The notes: generated by a model not told the origin, from the sequence alone. Counted from the first letter of the stretch, positions 20,553 to 30,783 are shown. The stretch: 64,000 nucleotides of DNA from Providencia manganoxydans (GCF_016618195.1 NZ_CP067099.1:4278001-4342000), one strand, 5' to 3'. A program made the numbers and translations.

Positions 20553-21371
20553 TTAGAAGCGTGCGATCACACCGGTGACTAATTTCAGGAAAGTCGCTTT
20601 TACTTTTTCAGCGGTTTCAATAACCTCATCATGGCTTAGTGGTTGTTCTAAAATGCCACATGCCATGTTAGTCAGGCAGGAAATACCTACTGTTTTGATC
20701 TGTGAGTGATGAGCCACTAATGCCTCAGGCACTGTTGACATACCAACAGCATCAGCACCTAGTGTTCTGATCATGCGAATTTCTGCTGGTGTTTCGTATG
20801 TAGGACCCGTCCACCATGCATACACGCCTTGGCGTAATGCAACGCCCTGCTCTTTAGCGACATCAAGAATAGTTTGGCGAAGTTCTTTGTTATAAACCTC
20901 ACTCACATCTAAGAAACGAACGCCTAATTCGGGATTATTTGGTCCCATTAATGGGTTGTTTGCCGTTAAATTGATATGATCGGTGATAACCATCAAGTCG
21001 CCAGGGTTGAAATCGGTATTAACCGCACCGCAGGCATTAGTGATAATCAATTTTTCGACGCCTAATGCCTTCATTAAGCGCACAGGGAATGTCACTTGTT
21101 CGAGAGAAAACCCTTCGTAGTAGTGGAAACGCCCTTTCATTGCCACAACATTTTTACCTGCGATAGTACCAATCACCAGCTCATTAGCATGGCCAACCGC
21201 TTCCGATTTAGCGAAATGAGGGATCTCGCTATACGGAATATGAACCGCATTTTCTAAAGTATCTGCAAATGGGCCAAGGCCAGAGCCTAAAATAATACCC
21301 ACAGTTGGTTTAATATCAGTACGCGTTTCAATAAAACGCAGGCTTTCTAAAATATCGTTCGTGTTGTGCAT
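20553..21371 (-). CDS. Purine-nucleoside phosphorylase (trimeric PNP type)
   Basis: Phosphorolysis of purine nucleosides to base and ribose-1-phosphate. The 272-residue protein has ILGSGLGPFAD near 26, the phosphate-binding GRFHYYEG near 82, ITNACGAVN near 110 and GPTYETPAEIRM near 188, followed by the VGMSTVPE motif. This is the low-molecular-mass PNP family (PunA/XapA), not DeoD; it looks closer to PunA than to XapA. ATG 21371 has GGGGA upstream; the TTG at 21383 does not. It is first of a three-gene run with transporters, facing a ROK regulator. Confidence 0.92.
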   Translation of the reverse strand: MHNTNDILESLRFIETRTDIKPTVGIILGSGLGPFADTLENAVHIPYSEIPHFAKSEAVGHANELVIGTIAGKNVVAMKGRFHYYEGFSLEQVTFPVRLMKALGVEKLIITNACGAVNTDFNPGDLMVITDHINLTANNPLMGPNNPELGVRFLDVSEVYNKELRQTILDVAKEQGVALRQGVYAWWTGPTYETPAEIRMIRTLGADAVGMSTVPEALVAHHSQIKTVGISCLTNMACGILEQPLSHDEVIETAEKVKATFLKLVTGVIARF

Positions 21372-21402
21372 AATCGTCCCCAAAACTACTCGAATGATTG
21401 AA

Positions 21403-21552
21403 TATATAGAGATTCGTCATACTTCAAATTGCAGCGCTTGCCGTCAAAGTGTGGTGGCGATGTCGTGCTCACCAAGTCACATCGTTTATCTATGCACTTT
21501 GCCTACCTTCATTTGCCGCCAACCTGCAACTCGAATTATTTAAAATATAAAA
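21403..21552. repeat. Dispersed palindromic repeat, copy 6
   Basis: TCGTCATACTTCAAATTGCAG at the left, CCAACCTGCAACTCGAATTA and then TTTAAAATATA at the right: the usual ends in reverse orientation. Occupies the punA-side half of the spacer between the phosphorylase and the ROK gene. Confidence 0.8.
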
Positions 21553-21660
21553 AGGTAATAAGGGGATAATAAAGTAATTTAAAAATCGAACAGCGATCTT
21601 AATCTCATTTTAAGAAAAAGTATTTGGGTATGATAGCTACCTAGAAGCGGCTCTTTTTAC

Positions 21661-21757
21661 CTATACTCTAAAAATTAGAAATGTTGCTCAGCAACAGTGA
21701 GCGACATCACCGTACCTTAACGCAAGGCATTGCAACTTGAAGTATGGTGAGAATAAA
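21661..21757. repeat. Dispersed palindromic repeat, copy 7 (short)
   Basis: CTATACTCTAAAAATTAG at the left and TTGCAACTTGAAGTATGGTG followed by AGAATA at the right, with a shortened interior. It ends about 50 bases before the ROK gene, so its right end may overlap that promoter region. Confidence 0.72.
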
Positions 21758-21805
21758 TATGCTAATCTTTGACGCTGCATGTGTTGATAAAAGAAAGGTG
21801 ATGGT

Positions 21806-23008
21806 TTGTTACTGACACTATTAAATGAATTTCGTACTTCGAAAAATTCAAAAACCCGCAAATTAAAAATGCTTTATCGGCTGATCCTCAATCATGGACC
21901 AATCCGAGCCGAAGCATTAGCCTCACTTGCCAGTATGAAACCAGCAACCTGCGCTAGACTTCTTGATGAGTTAAGTAAGAGCCAATTGATTTCGACCTCT
22001 GAACTCGGTGAATCAACCGGTGGGCGTAAACCAATACTATACAGTATCAACTCAGATGATGGTTATGTGGTTGGTATTGAAATGAGCGACCTCTACTCAA
22101 CGATCATGTTGCTCAACCTAAAATTAGATATTTTAGGAATGATAAAAATAAAAAATGAGCATTTAGAAAGCGCGGAAAGCATGCTCGACAATCTGTTAAT
22201 AAAACTTGATCAACTTCTTACCGAACATCAATTAACGACAGCAAAAATCTTAGGTATTGGTATTGCCATCGATCATATTTTAGAGCGAGATAAAGTCGCC
22301 TTTAGCCAATATAACGCCAGAATAGTCAGTTTATTCAACTATATTGATAGTAAAGTTCCTTGTTTTGTTACTTTGGGCAGTGGTATTACATTCGCCGCCC
22401 TTGCAGAATATCGGCTGAGATATAATTCAGAAAGCCAACGTTTTTTATTTACGACCTGTGATACCGATATACGCAGCTGCACGATCATCAATAACACCTT
22501 TGCGCCTGCACCAATTAGTACAGCTCAAGCATTTGGTCACACAACGATTGATATTAAAGGACAACGATGTGAATGTGGCTCCTATGGCTGCTTAAAGCAA
22601 TACAGTTCTCTATCCGCAATTAAATCTCGAGTGATCCAACAACTGCGTTTAGGTAAGCCTTCTCTAATTAATCAACTCACTAACAATGAGTCAGAAATCA
22701 ATTACCACACCATATTCCAAGCCTTAGCACAGGAAGATCAATTATGTTTGGACGTATTAGCCGAGGCAGCTCACTATTATGGTATTGCCATCGCAAATGC
22801 CATTTTAACCTTACAGCCTGACGTTGTTGTTTGTGGAGGAACACTGACTCCCAAAAATCATTTTTTTGCGATGACAAAAAAAGCGATAGAAGAAAAAATG
22901 TCAGCCTTCCCGCATATCCAAACGCATATTTTTGCCGCGAACGACTCCTATGAAGTGGTGGCACAAGGCGCGGGGGGGATGGTTTTAGAGAATTACTTAG
23001 CGGATTAG
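21806..23008 (+). CDS. ROK-family transcriptional regulator
   Basis: 400 residues. An N-terminal winged helix-turn-helix (about 20-75, MLYRLILNHGPIRAEALASL) is fused to a ROK sugar-kinase-like domain. The ROK zinc site is visible at GHTTIDIKGQRCECGSYGC. The start is TTG at 21806, five bases after AGGTG; no ATG in frame fits better. It is divergent from the phosphorylase operon, which it may regulate. ROK regulators usually sense a sugar or sugar phosphate, which could be a nucleoside-derived pentose here; that is inference. Confidence 0.86.
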   Translation: MLLTLLNEFRTSKNSKTRKLKMLYRLILNHGPIRAEALASLASMKPATCARLLDELSKSQLISTSELGESTGGRKPILYSINSDDGYVVGIEMSDLYSTIMLLNLKLDILGMIKIKNEHLESAESMLDNLLIKLDQLLTEHQLTTAKILGIGIAIDHILERDKVAFSQYNARIVSLFNYIDSKVPCFVTLGSGITFAALAEYRLRYNSESQRFLFTTCDTDIRSCTIINNTFAPAPISTAQAFGHTTIDIKGQRCECGSYGCLKQYSSLSAIKSRVIQQLRLGKPSLINQLTNNESEINYHTIFQALAQEDQLCLDVLAEAAHYYGIAIANAILTLQPDVVVCGGTLTPKNHFFAMTKKAIEEKMSAFPHIQTHIFAANDSYEVVAQGAGGMVLENYLAD

Positions 23009-23056
23009 CAATATCTGCAATCTAGTAAAATCAAAACTTAATTAAGTGATTAACAC

Positions 23057-23096
23057 GAGTCAACAACCCTGCAATTTGACGAATTACAAGTATAAT
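23057..23096. repeat. Degenerate right half of the dispersed repeat
   Basis: AGTCAACAACCCTGCAATTT then GACGAATTACAAGTATAA resembles the right end of the family, partly scrambled. The left half is absent. It lies in the thiM leader. Confidence 0.45.
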
Positions 23097-23125
23097 TAAA
23101 TTGTTTGTATAAGTAGGAGTAATAA

Positions 23126-23902
23126 ATGCAATTTGAAACAATCCCCGTAGAAAAAATTTTAGCATTTAAACAAAAGCTTATCGAACACTCTCCGCTGATC
23201 CACTGCATGACCAACGACGTAGTGCAATCTTTCACCGCAAATATTTTATTAGCGATAGGCTGCTCGCCAGCAATGGTTATTGAACCCGAAGAAGCCGAAC
23301 AGTTTGCTGCCATCGCTAATGGTTTACTGATTAATGTTGGTACCTTAACGGCTGAACGTCAGATTGCCATGCGTTTAGCCGTACACAGTGCTATCAAAGC
23401 TCAAAAACCTTGGGTTTTAGATCCGGTAGCCGCAGGTGCATTGTCTTTCCGTACTCGTTTCTGTCATGAATTATTGGCTTTATCACCCACTGCTATTCGT
23501 GGTAATGCATCAGAAATCATGGCGTTAGCAGGCCTCAGCTCAGGTGGGCGGGGTGTTGATTCATTAGATACCACCAACGATGCTTTACCCGCCGCACAAT
23601 CACTCGCTAATAGCGCACGAACCATAGTTGTAATTAGTGGTGAAGTTGATTATATCACTGATGGCAATAAAACTATTGCAGTCACTGGGGGCCATCCAAT
23701 AATGACGCGAGTCGTTGGAACTGGCTGTGGGCTATCTGCTGTCGTCACAGCGAGTTGTGCGTTATCAGGAGATCAATTATACAATATTGCCAGTGCATGT
23801 GCGCTGATGAAGCGAGCAGGTGAGCAGGCCAAACAAAATTGCCGAGGAACAGGGAGTTTTATTCCTGAGTTCCTTGATGCACTTTCTTACTCTAATTTAT
23901 GA
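23126..23902 (+). CDS. thiM: Hydroxyethylthiazole kinase
   Basis: Thiamin salvage enzyme that phosphorylates 4-methyl-5-(2-hydroxyethyl)thiazole with ATP. 258 residues: [14 protein letters not shown] near 28, LDPVAAGA near 98, [10 protein letters not shown] near 125 and [10 protein letters not shown] near 195 (anion hole and catalytic Cys region). TAGGAG precedes the ATG. No thiamin pyrophosphate riboswitch is visible in the short leader, and thiD/thiE are not adjacent, unlike E. coli thiMD. Confidence 0.94.
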   Translation: MQFETIPVEKILAFKQKLIEHSPLIHCMTNDVVQSFTANILLAIGCSPAMVIEPEEAEQFAAIANGLLINVGTLTAERQIAMRLAVHSAIKAQKPWVLDPVAAGALSFRTRFCHELLALSPTAIRGNASEIMALAGLSSGGRGVDSLDTTNDALPAAQSLANSARTIVVISGEVDYITDGNKTIAVTGGHPIMTRVVGTGCGLSAVVTASCALSGDQLYNIASACALMKRAGEQAKQNCRGTGSFIPEFLDALSYSNL

Positions 23903-23912
23903 TTGGCGGCAG

Positions 23913-24617
23913 TTATAGACGCGTTTTCTTTCCACGCATTTTTCGTGACCAGTGACGGATCTGGTTACGTAGGGAGATAAATCGGTACACAACACTTTTT
24001 TTCTCGGGTTCGATCCCATAAAAACGTTTTAAAGCCACTAAATCATTTGCTTTGCATATAGCGAAGTTACCAAAGTCTGACAAATCTATAATTTTAAGGC
24101 CGCTTTCTGTCAGTACAAAATTACCTGCATGAATATCATTTGATGCAAGGCCATATGAATGCAACTTGTTAATTAATTTTGCTATTTCCGTATAATAAGG
24201 TTTAATATCATTTATCTCAGAGAGTACCGTTCCCTCAACATACTCAGCGATAATCCATGTTTCTAGTGCCTCACGGAAGCGTATTTTTTCTGCAACGAAA
24301 TAGATATCATTAGTGATCTGGCAACCTTGATCCTGTGCGCGTACCAATCGATGAAATAAGCGTGAAAAGTAAGGGCCTGAAATTACACGCATAATACGCT
24401 TTTCTAACCGTCTATCTCGTTCCTTTTCGCACTTGATAATATAGTGTTTATCATTCACCGTGATGCGTGCCACACTGCGCTCAACATTACCGCTATTGAG
24501 GATTTGTCCCGTTATTTTACCTTGAATATAATCATCAATAATCTGTGCAAAATCGATATCAATTTGCTTTTGATATACAAAATATCCATTTCTTTTTGTT
24601 GTTATAATTTTTTGCAT
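23913..24617 (-). CDS. waaY: LPS core heptose(II) kinase
   Basis: 234 residues, RfaY/WaaY type: phosphorylates the second inner-core heptose. Kinase-like motifs are KHYIIKCEKE near 57, a catalytic loop LASNDIHAGNF near 156 and LKIIDLSDFG near 172. It is unlinked to the main waa cluster at 3-9.6 kb but lies just downstream of ugd and the uronic-acid epimerase. The spacer 24618-25054 is AT-rich promoter region and holds only the hairpin at its far end. Confidence 0.9.
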   Translation of the reverse strand: MQKIITTKRNGYFVYQKQIDIDFAQIIDDYIQGKITGQILNSGNVERSVARITVNDKHYIIKCEKERDRRLEKRIMRVISGPYFSRLFHRLVRAQDQGCQITNDIYFVAEKIRFREALETWIIAEYVEGTVLSEINDIKPYYTEIAKLINKLHSYGLASNDIHAGNFVLTESGLKIIDLSDFGNFAICKANDLVALKRFYGIEPEKKSVVYRFISLRNQIRHWSRKMRGKKTRL

Positions 24618-24998
24618 TATTTAAGAAACCCATTATTGAAGTCATTCTAAGCAATACTAACAACTATCTACTATGTTTTATTAGCTATTACTTGCAAATC
24701 ACTATTTTTGATAAAAATAGCATTATTTTTCAAATAATAATCTCTTCGGGATATTTAGCGATAATTTTAAAAAACACATTAACTCTAACTATAAAAAATT
24801 AAATATCAATAAGTTATATTCATAGTATATGATTACGATGCTAGTTACAGACAATAAACAGTAGTAATTCATGCGTAGTGAAATACACATTGAGTTACCG
24901 AATTTAAATAATTTTATAATTAATTAATAACTCAGTTTTATTTGATGACTACCAAGTTAAATAATGTGAAAAGGATAGCTTATTTAAAATTTAGAGGA

Positions 24999-25022
24999 TT
25001 GAGGCGACATTTATCGCCTCAA
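24999..25022 (-). terminator. Hairpin downstream of ugd
   Basis: TTGAGGCGA pairs with TCGCCTCAA around a six-base loop, 33 bases after the ugd stop on the minus strand. A short T-containing stretch follows but not a clean U tract. Confidence 0.65.
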
Positions 25023-25054
25023 TATATTGACGGTATTGACTGGTTTATCGTCAG

Positions 25055-26221
25055 TTAATCATTGCCAAACAGATCACGTGTATACACTTTCTCTGCGACA
25101 TCTTCGAGTTCAGGCACCATCCGGTTGGCTAAAATAATATCGCTATCGGCTTTGAATGCTTCAAGATCACGATACACTTTGGAGCGGAAGAATTCGTCCT
25201 CTTTAAGCACCGGCTCATACACAATCACTTCAATGCCTTTCGCTTTGATGCGTTTCATCACACCTTGTACCGCCGAGGCGCGGAAGTTATCTGACCCCGC
25301 TTTCATCACTAAACGATATACCCCGACTTTACGTGGCGCTTTGGCAATAATCGCATCCGAAATAAAGTCTTTACGGGTACGGTTAGATTCCACAATCGCA
25401 TTAATGAGGTTATTCGGTACATCGTCATAGTTAGCCAGTAGCTGCTTGGTGTCTTTCGGCAAGCAATAACCGCCGTAACCAAATGAAGGGTTGTTATAAT
25501 GGCTGCCAATACGTGGGTCTAAAGACACCCCTTCGATGATTTGACGTGCGTTCAAGCCACGGCTCTCTGCATAGGTATCTAATTCATTGAAATAGGCCAC
25601 ACGCATCGCTAAGTAAGTATTGGCAAATAATTTAATCGCTTCCGCTTCAGTGCCATCGGTAAACAGCACGGGGACATCTTTTTTGATAGCGCCTTCAAGC
25701 AGCAAATCCGCAAAGATTTCCGCTCGCTCAGAGCGTTCACCCACCACAATGCGTGATGGGTACAAGTTATCCCACAGCGCGCGGCCTTCACGTAAAAATT
25801 CAGGGGAGAAAATCACATTGGTGTAGCCAAACTCTTCACGCAGGCGCTCAGTAAAGCCAACAGGGATGGTGGATTTAACAATAATGGTGGCTGCTGGGTT
25901 AATTTTCTGCACATCATGAATGACTGATTCAACTGACTTGGTATTGAAGTAGTTGCTTTTCGGGTCATAGTCAGTCGGTGTGGCAACAATTACATACTGT
26001 GCGCCCGTATAGGCTTCAACAATATCTTGGGTGGCACGGAAATTGAGTGTTTTTTCACGCAAAAACTGTTCAATTTCGGTATCGATAATCGGCGATTGCT
26101 TATTGTTCAGCATCGCCACTTTTTCAGGCACGATGTCGACGGCCACCACTTCGTGGTTTTGTGACAGTAACATGGCGTTAGACAGACCCACATAGCCTGT
26201 ACCGGCAATTGCTATTTTCAA
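25055..26221 (-). CDS. ugd: UDP-glucose 6-dehydrogenase
   Basis: Oxidises UDP-glucose to UDP-glucuronate with two NAD+. The 388-residue protein has the N-terminal dinucleotide motif GTGYVGLS at 7-14, SPEFLREG near 138 and the catalytic Cys in [10 protein letters not shown] near 250. The start is TTG at 26221, with AGAGG seven bases before. It is probably cotranscribed with the epimerase upstream. UDP-GlcA is needed both for UDP-GalA in core and O antigen and for aminoarabinose on lipid A; the neighbour favours GalA supply. Confidence 0.95.
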   Translation of the reverse strand: MKIAIAGTGYVGLSNAMLLSQNHEVVAVDIVPEKVAMLNNKQSPIIDTEIEQFLREKTLNFRATQDIVEAYTGAQYVIVATPTDYDPKSNYFNTKSVESVIHDVQKINPAATIIVKSTIPVGFTERLREEFGYTNVIFSPEFLREGRALWDNLYPSRIVVGERSERAEIFADLLLEGAIKKDVPVLFTDGTEAEAIKLFANTYLAMRVAYFNELDTYAESRGLNARQIIEGVSLDPRIGSHYNNPSFGYGGYCLPKDTKQLLANYDDVPNNLINAIVESNRTRKDFISDAIIAKAPRKVGVYRLVMKAGSDNFRASAVQGVMKRIKAKGIEVIVYEPVLKEDEFFRSKVYRDLEAFKADSDIILANRMVPELEDVAEKVYTRDLFGND

Positions 26222-26272
26222 AACTGACCTCTCAAATCCATCTTAGGACATTACAGGGAAATTGATGATATT

Positions 26273-27274
26273 TTACAGGCGGTAGTAGGATTGATACCAA
26301 TCGACAAATGCCTGTACGCCCTGCTCAATAGAAACTTGTGGGCGATAACCGGTGACCTTAAATAGGTCTTCAGTGTCCGCCCAAGTGGTATACACATCCC
26401 CAGCCTGCATCGGTAAAAAGTTTTTAATCGCTTTTTTCCCTAATGATTTTTCAAGTGCAGCAATAAAGTCCGTCAATTTGACGGGCTGCCCATTCCCAAT
26501 ATTATATAAACGGTATGGCGCACTGCTTTGTGCAGGTGAAAGCGAACAGTTTTCTGGGTCTGTTTGTGGGATTATATCGGAAATACGGATGATCCCTTCC
26601 ACGATATCATCAATAAAAGTGAAATCACGGCTGAGATTGCCGTTATTATAAACATCGATTGGCTCACCGGCTAAAATAGCTTTGGTAAATTTGAATAGTG
26701 CCATATCTGGACGACCCCACGGGCCATACACCGTGAAGAAGCGCAAACCGGTCGTCGGGAGCTGATACAAATGTGAATAGGAATGCGCCATCAATTCATT
26801 GGCTTTCTTCGTTGCCGCATACAATGAAACGGGATGGTCAGTAGGCATATCCGTACTAAATGGCGTTTGGTCAGTGATCCCATAGACTGAGCTGGAAGAC
26901 GCATAAACTAAGTGCTTGATTTTCGCTTGTCGGCAGCCTTCTAAGATAGCAAGATGGCCATTAAGATTACTGTCTGCATAGGCAAACGGGTTTTGCAGTG
27001 AGTAACGAACGCCTGCCTGAGCAGCAAGATGGATCACTCTATCAAACCCTTCTTGAGTACACAGTACCACCACTTTTTCACGCTCAGTAATATCGAGAGG
27101 AATAAAGCGAAAATGCGGGTATTGCTCAAGGAGATGTAAACGAGATTGTTTAAGCCCCTGATCGTAATAAGCATTCATGTTGTCGATCCCAACAACTTCA
27201 TGCCCACTCTCCAATAAACGCTGACATAGCCTAAAACCAATAAACCCTGCACTGCCAGTAACTAAGTATTTCAT
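26273..27274 (-). CDS. NAD-dependent epimerase, probable UDP-glucuronate 4-epimerase
   Basis: 333-residue extended short-chain dehydrogenase: GSAGFIGFRL at 7-16, a Ser..YxxxK catalytic set with SLYAATKKANE near 150, and RFFTVYGPWGRPDMALF near 178, which is typical of UDP-GlcA 4-epimerases rather than GalE or RmlB. It would turn UDP-GlcA made by Ugd into UDP-GalA, a frequent inner-core and O-antigen sugar in Proteus and Providencia (general knowledge). It is 51 bases upstream of ugd in the same direction. Confidence 0.88.
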   Translation of the reverse strand: MKYLVTGSAGFIGFRLCQRLLESGHEVVGIDNMNAYYDQGLKQSRLHLLEQYPHFRFIPLDITEREKVVVLCTQEGFDRVIHLAAQAGVRYSLQNPFAYADSNLNGHLAILEGCRQAKIKHLVYASSSSVYGITDQTPFSTDMPTDHPVSLYAATKKANELMAHSYSHLYQLPTTGLRFFTVYGPWGRPDMALFKFTKAILAGEPIDVYNNGNLSRDFTFIDDIVEGIIRISDIIPQTDPENCSLSPAQSSAPYRLYNIGNGQPVKLTDFIAALEKSLGKKAIKNFLPMQAGDVYTTWADTEDLFKVTGYRPQVSIEQGVQAFVDWYQSYYRL

Positions 27275-27301
27275 GTTAATTGTCTTCTAGCGTTGAGCGA
27301 T

Positions 27302-27350
27302 TGGTGCAAGCTCACAACAAGCTGCACCTCAAATTATTTAGAGTACATAT
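27302..27350. repeat. Partial copy of the dispersed repeat
   Basis: GCTGCACCTCAAATTATTTA followed by GAGTACATAT is one end of the family in reverse orientation; the other end is missing. It lies between the kinase and epimerase genes. Confidence 0.5.
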
Positions 27351-27420
27351 AGAGTCTCAGACCTATAAATGTAGCAATGGTTTTACTCACAGAGAAATAA
27401 AAAATGTGATTGTCGGAAAG

Positions 27421-28353
27421 TTAACATATCAGTGGGGTAACTGGCGTTAACATCGATTGATTAATTTCTTTTAATGTTGGGGCACCAGCAGCGCCTTGCT
27501 TGCTAACAACGATCGCGGCCACATGATTACCAAGGTCGACACAATCCTTCAATGGCAAACCTTGAGATAATCCTGCAATCAGTCCCGCAGTATGTGCATC
27601 TCCAGCACCAATCGTATCGACAACAGAAACTTGATAGGCAGGAACAAAAATAGGTGAGCTATCGGGCTGACACAACCAAGCACCTTGGCTATCTAGGCGT
27701 AAAATTAAAGTAATACCCGTGCTACTTGCATAATCCGCAGAGAGTTGCACCAGTTCCCCTTCACCACAAAGAAAGCGTGCCTCATCACGATTAACGGTTA
27801 AAATCGTTCTATCGGTTGGCAACTGACGCAAAAAATTATGTGGGAGAGTGGCCAAGCGAGGCCCAAGATCTAAAACCAATGTTTGTGTTAAACAATCATT
27901 GAGTAACCACTGTTGGATAGCCTCCCCTTGCTGGCACCCTAACTCATAACCACTCGCATAGATAATGCTATTAGGGGGAAGAGCAAATGATTGTAATTCA
28001 GTGCGATCCCACTGCTCTTCACAACCGGGTATTGAAATAAATGTTCTTTCACCACTCGCTTCGGCTAATGCAAAACACCAGCCATTATCTTGTGTTTCGC
28101 TGGTTAACCTAGGAGGAATGCCAAGCTCGGTGAGTGCTTGGCAGACACGTTGCCCCCATTGACCATTCCCCACTCGGATACCATTAATGACAGGGATCTG
28201 TAGGCGAGCTAAAGCACGTAGTACGTTAAAGGCACAGCCACCAATTTGCCAGCCATGATCACGGGCGATAATGTCCTCGCCACTGCGGGGCATTTTTGCA
28301 ACACTCAGAACACGATCGCCCGCCGCCGCACCTATCACTACCGCAGTACGCAT
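27421..28353 (-). CDS. PfkB-family carbohydrate/nucleoside kinase (YegV-like)
   Basis: 310 residues. The ribokinase fold shows GWQIGGCAFNVLRAL near 34 and the C-terminal anion hole and catalytic Asp in VVDTIGAGDAHTAG near 245. It resembles E. coli YegV along its length (QDNGWCFAL, GERTFISI, LDLGPR). The likely substrate is a nucleoside or a pentose released from one. The ATG overlaps the stop of the permease gene as TAATG, so translation is coupled. It is last of three genes. Confidence 0.85.
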   Translation of the reverse strand: MRTAVVIGAAAGDRVLSVAKMPRSGEDIIARDHGWQIGGCAFNVLRALARLQIPVINGIRVGNGQWGQRVCQALTELGIPPRLTSETQDNGWCFALAEASGERTFISIPGCEEQWDRTELQSFALPPNSIIYASGYELGCQQGEAIQQWLLNDCLTQTLVLDLGPRLATLPHNFLRQLPTDRTILTVNRDEARFLCGEGELVQLSADYASSTGITLILRLDSQGAWLCQPDSSPIFVPAYQVSVVDTIGAGDAHTAGLIAGLSQGLPLKDCVDLGNHVAAIVVSKQGAAGAPTLKEINQSMLTPVTPLIC

Positions 28354-29762
28354 TAATGCTTCTCCACCGGACGACTAAACATCAGATATAAGCCGTACAA
28401 TACAAAACTTAATACAAACGATAATAAAATAGACAAACTGGAGCCTTCAAAAATACCTGTCGCCCAAGGCCCTTTAATAAATTCATTATCACTAACTAAC
28501 AGTCCTGCTAGTGCACCCAGTAACCAACATAATAGCGGCACCCAACGAATACCGGCATTCGACTGTCCAAATAATTGTTCAAACTCATAACCTTTATGAC
28601 TACGCAACACCGCATAATCCAACATAAACACGGCTTCCCATGCAGCTAAAAACACGCCACAAAACAGCAGGAAGGCGATAAAGGAATTAATAAACTCCCC
28701 TGAGATAAACAATATATAGATAGCAACACCCATGACTAACACGGCATCCAATGCAACAGCATAGACTTGGCGAATTTTCACGCCAATAGTCAGTAAATTA
28801 AGGCTAGCAGAATAGAGGCTCAGTACTGCAATTGTGATGATCCCCGCCGTTGCAGTTAGCAGATAAGGAACTGACATCCAACTTGGTAACTCGGTACCAA
28901 TTAATGCGATTGGATTTTCTGCGGAGGCTAGTTCAGGCAAACGCGCTGACAACAGAATACCTGTAAAGAGTAAAATAAATAATGGTAATGTCGCACCGAA
29001 TGTTACGGCATTAAAAATGGCCGATTTTGATGAACGGTCGCTTTGATAACGGCTATAATCAGCTCCTGCAATTCCCCAGCCAATCCCTGTTCCTGCTGCG
29101 ATAATCGACACCGCAGGTAAGAAGCTCGTTAACCAATCCCCCGAAGGCATTGATAAAACAGCACTCCAATCGGTTTGCCAAATAATATACAGTGCAGCAA
29201 TTAAGGTCATGGTACCAAAAATACGGGTGATCCAACTTTGCATTACCACCACTGTTGCTTGGCCTAACAAGCTAATCGTGATGGCCAATCCACCGAATAG
29301 CACCATACAGACAACGGTTAAGGCAATCGAATCACTAAAGCCAAGTACTTGAAATAGGGCTTTAAGGGTTAATGTTCCCGTGATCATATTGATGGCTTCC
29401 CAGCCCATCAGTGTGATCCAACTAAAAAACGTGGGAGCAATATTTCCTGTTTTACCAAAAATGGTACGCGAAAGCGTCAGCGTCGAGGTACGACCTTTTT
29501 GCCCTGATAGGCTGATATAGCCAACTAATGCAAAGCTAGCAATACCAATTATTGTGGCGAGTAATGATTGAAAAAAGGAGAGACGAAAGGAAACAATAAT
29601 TGCGCCATAAACAATACCAAGTATACCTATATTGGCTGCGGACCAAATCCAAAATAGCTCAAGCGGTGTTGCGGTACGTTCATGTTCAGGGACAATATCT
29701 ATACCCGTATTTTCGATTTTCCAAGCTTCATTGGTTTGTGCATTGTCAGGTAGTGCACTCAT
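28353..29762 (-). CDS. NCS1-family nucleobase/nucleoside:cation symporter
   Basis: 469 residues with about 12 hydrophobic segments. N-terminal TPLELFWIWSAANIGI and the GWGIAGADYSRY segment identify the NCS1 (CodB/purine-cytosine permease) family, which imports nucleobases, hydantoins or nucleosides with a cation. E. coli has the MFS nucleoside transporter YegT in the equivalent position, so this looks like a non-homologous replacement. It is 10 bases downstream of the glycohydrolase gene. Substrate unknown; a modified nucleoside or base is the simplest guess. Confidence 0.87.
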   Translation of the reverse strand: MSALPDNAQTNEAWKIENTGIDIVPEHERTATPLELFWIWSAANIGILGIVYGAIIVSFRLSFFQSLLATIIGIASFALVGYISLSGQKGRTSTLTLSRTIFGKTGNIAPTFFSWITLMGWEAINMITGTLTLKALFQVLGFSDSIALTVVCMVLFGGLAITISLLGQATVVVMQSWITRIFGTMTLIAALYIIWQTDWSAVLSMPSGDWLTSFLPAVSIIAAGTGIGWGIAGADYSRYQSDRSSKSAIFNAVTFGATLPLFILLFTGILLSARLPELASAENPIALIGTELPSWMSVPYLLTATAGIITIAVLSLYSASLNLLTIGVKIRQVYAVALDAVLVMGVAIYILFISGEFINSFIAFLLFCGVFLAAWEAVFMLDYAVLRSHKGYEFEQLFGQSNAGIRWVPLLCWLLGALAGLLVSDNEFIKGPWATGIFEGSSLSILLSFVLSFVLYGLYLMFSRPVEKH

Positions 29763-29772
29763 TCAACTCTCC

Positions 29773-30783
29773 TTATTGACGTAAGGTGGCGAGTATCTCT
29801 GCGTAAGGATGGAAATCTATATTATTAGAATTATTAATCAATGCAATCCATTCTTTAGGAAAAGATTGAATACCTGACAAAGCTCCCGAAATCGCTCCAG
29901 CCATAGCCCCAATGGTGTCCGTGTCCCCCCCCAGGTTGGCACAATACTTCGCACACATGACAGGATCACCATTTGTAAGGTCAACTATGGCTAGAGCGCA
30001 GGGAATCGACTCTATCGTATCCATACCAGCACCGATAAAATCGTACAGCTCTTTGAGCGTTGCCTTAGGAGAGTATGATTTCAACTCACTTACCTTCTGA
30101 AAAGCCAAGGTAATTCTTTGACCTAAAGAAGGGCTAAATGTTGAGGCGTACAACAATTGCACCTCATCAGCGAGTATAGGGAGTTCTTTTTTAATTTGGG
30201 ACCACGATGTTTGCTCGATAGCTCGGCTAATTGCCCAAGCAATAACAGTGGCGCCTGCAATCGCAATATCCGACTTATGTGTCGGAATACAAGCCGCTTC
30301 AACGGTTTTTATAAATTGATTGCGATCCGCAGTTGAAGCAACACAGCCCACAGGCGCGATCCGCATTGCTGCACCATTAGTCACTCCATTCGACACAATT
30401 TCACTAATGGGTTCTCCAGCTTGGATAGCTAATAGAGACTGTTTTGAAGTTGGCCCAAAAATATTTTTCTCAAAGGCGTTAATGCAGTTTGCCCATGCCA
30501 AAATATTTTGTGCAATCACCTTCGGCTCTACCCTACCGTTACACGAGATAATCGCATCCATTAATGCTATTGCTTGATGAGTGTCATCTGTCACTTCACC
30601 GGCACGAAACCCGATGGCTGCGATATTTTCGTCTGGCCCTGGCAAAAAGTTATCTATCCAGCCGAAAAACTGTTGAACCTGGTCTTGACGCCACAGTTCA
30701 GAGGGCATACCCATGGCATCCCCTGTTGCCTGACCATATAAGCATCCAAGTATCGCGTTTTTAATGTCGGGTTTCAGCCCCAT
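29773..30783 (-). CDS. ADP-ribosylglycohydrolase family protein (YegU-like)
   Basis: 336 residues. The dinuclear Mg site of the ADP-ribosylglycohydrolase fold is visible: GCLYGQATGDAMG near 12, EVTDDTHQAIAL near 62 and LGGDTDTIGAMAGA near 283. Such enzymes cleave N- or O-glycosidic bonds to ribose. In this setting (permease, kinase, GntR regulator), it more likely hydrolyses an imported ribosyl compound than removes ADP-ribose from protein. ATG 30783 is chosen because GGGAG lies upstream; the earlier start at 30816 has no such support. Confidence 0.88.
   Translation of the reverse strand: MGLKPDIKNAILGCLYGQATGDAMGMPSELWRQDQVQQFFGWIDNFLPGPDENIAAIGFRAGEVTDDTHQAIALMDAIISCNGRVEPKVIAQNILAWANCINAFEKNIFGPTSKQSLLAIQAGEPISEIVSNGVTNGAAMRIAPVGCVASTADRNQFIKTVEAACIPTHKSDIAIAGATVIAWAISRAIEQTSWSQIKKELPILADEVQLLYASTFSPSLGQRITLAFQKVSELKSYSPKATLKELYDFIGAGMDTIESIPCALAIVDLTNGDPVMCAKYCANLGGDTDTIGAMAGAISGALSGIQSFPKEWIALINNSNNIDFHPYAEILATLRQ

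Noticed and set aside
23009..23125. TPP riboswitch before thiM
   Set aside because: The leader is short, filled by a degenerate repeat half, and lacks the conserved TPP-box sequences.
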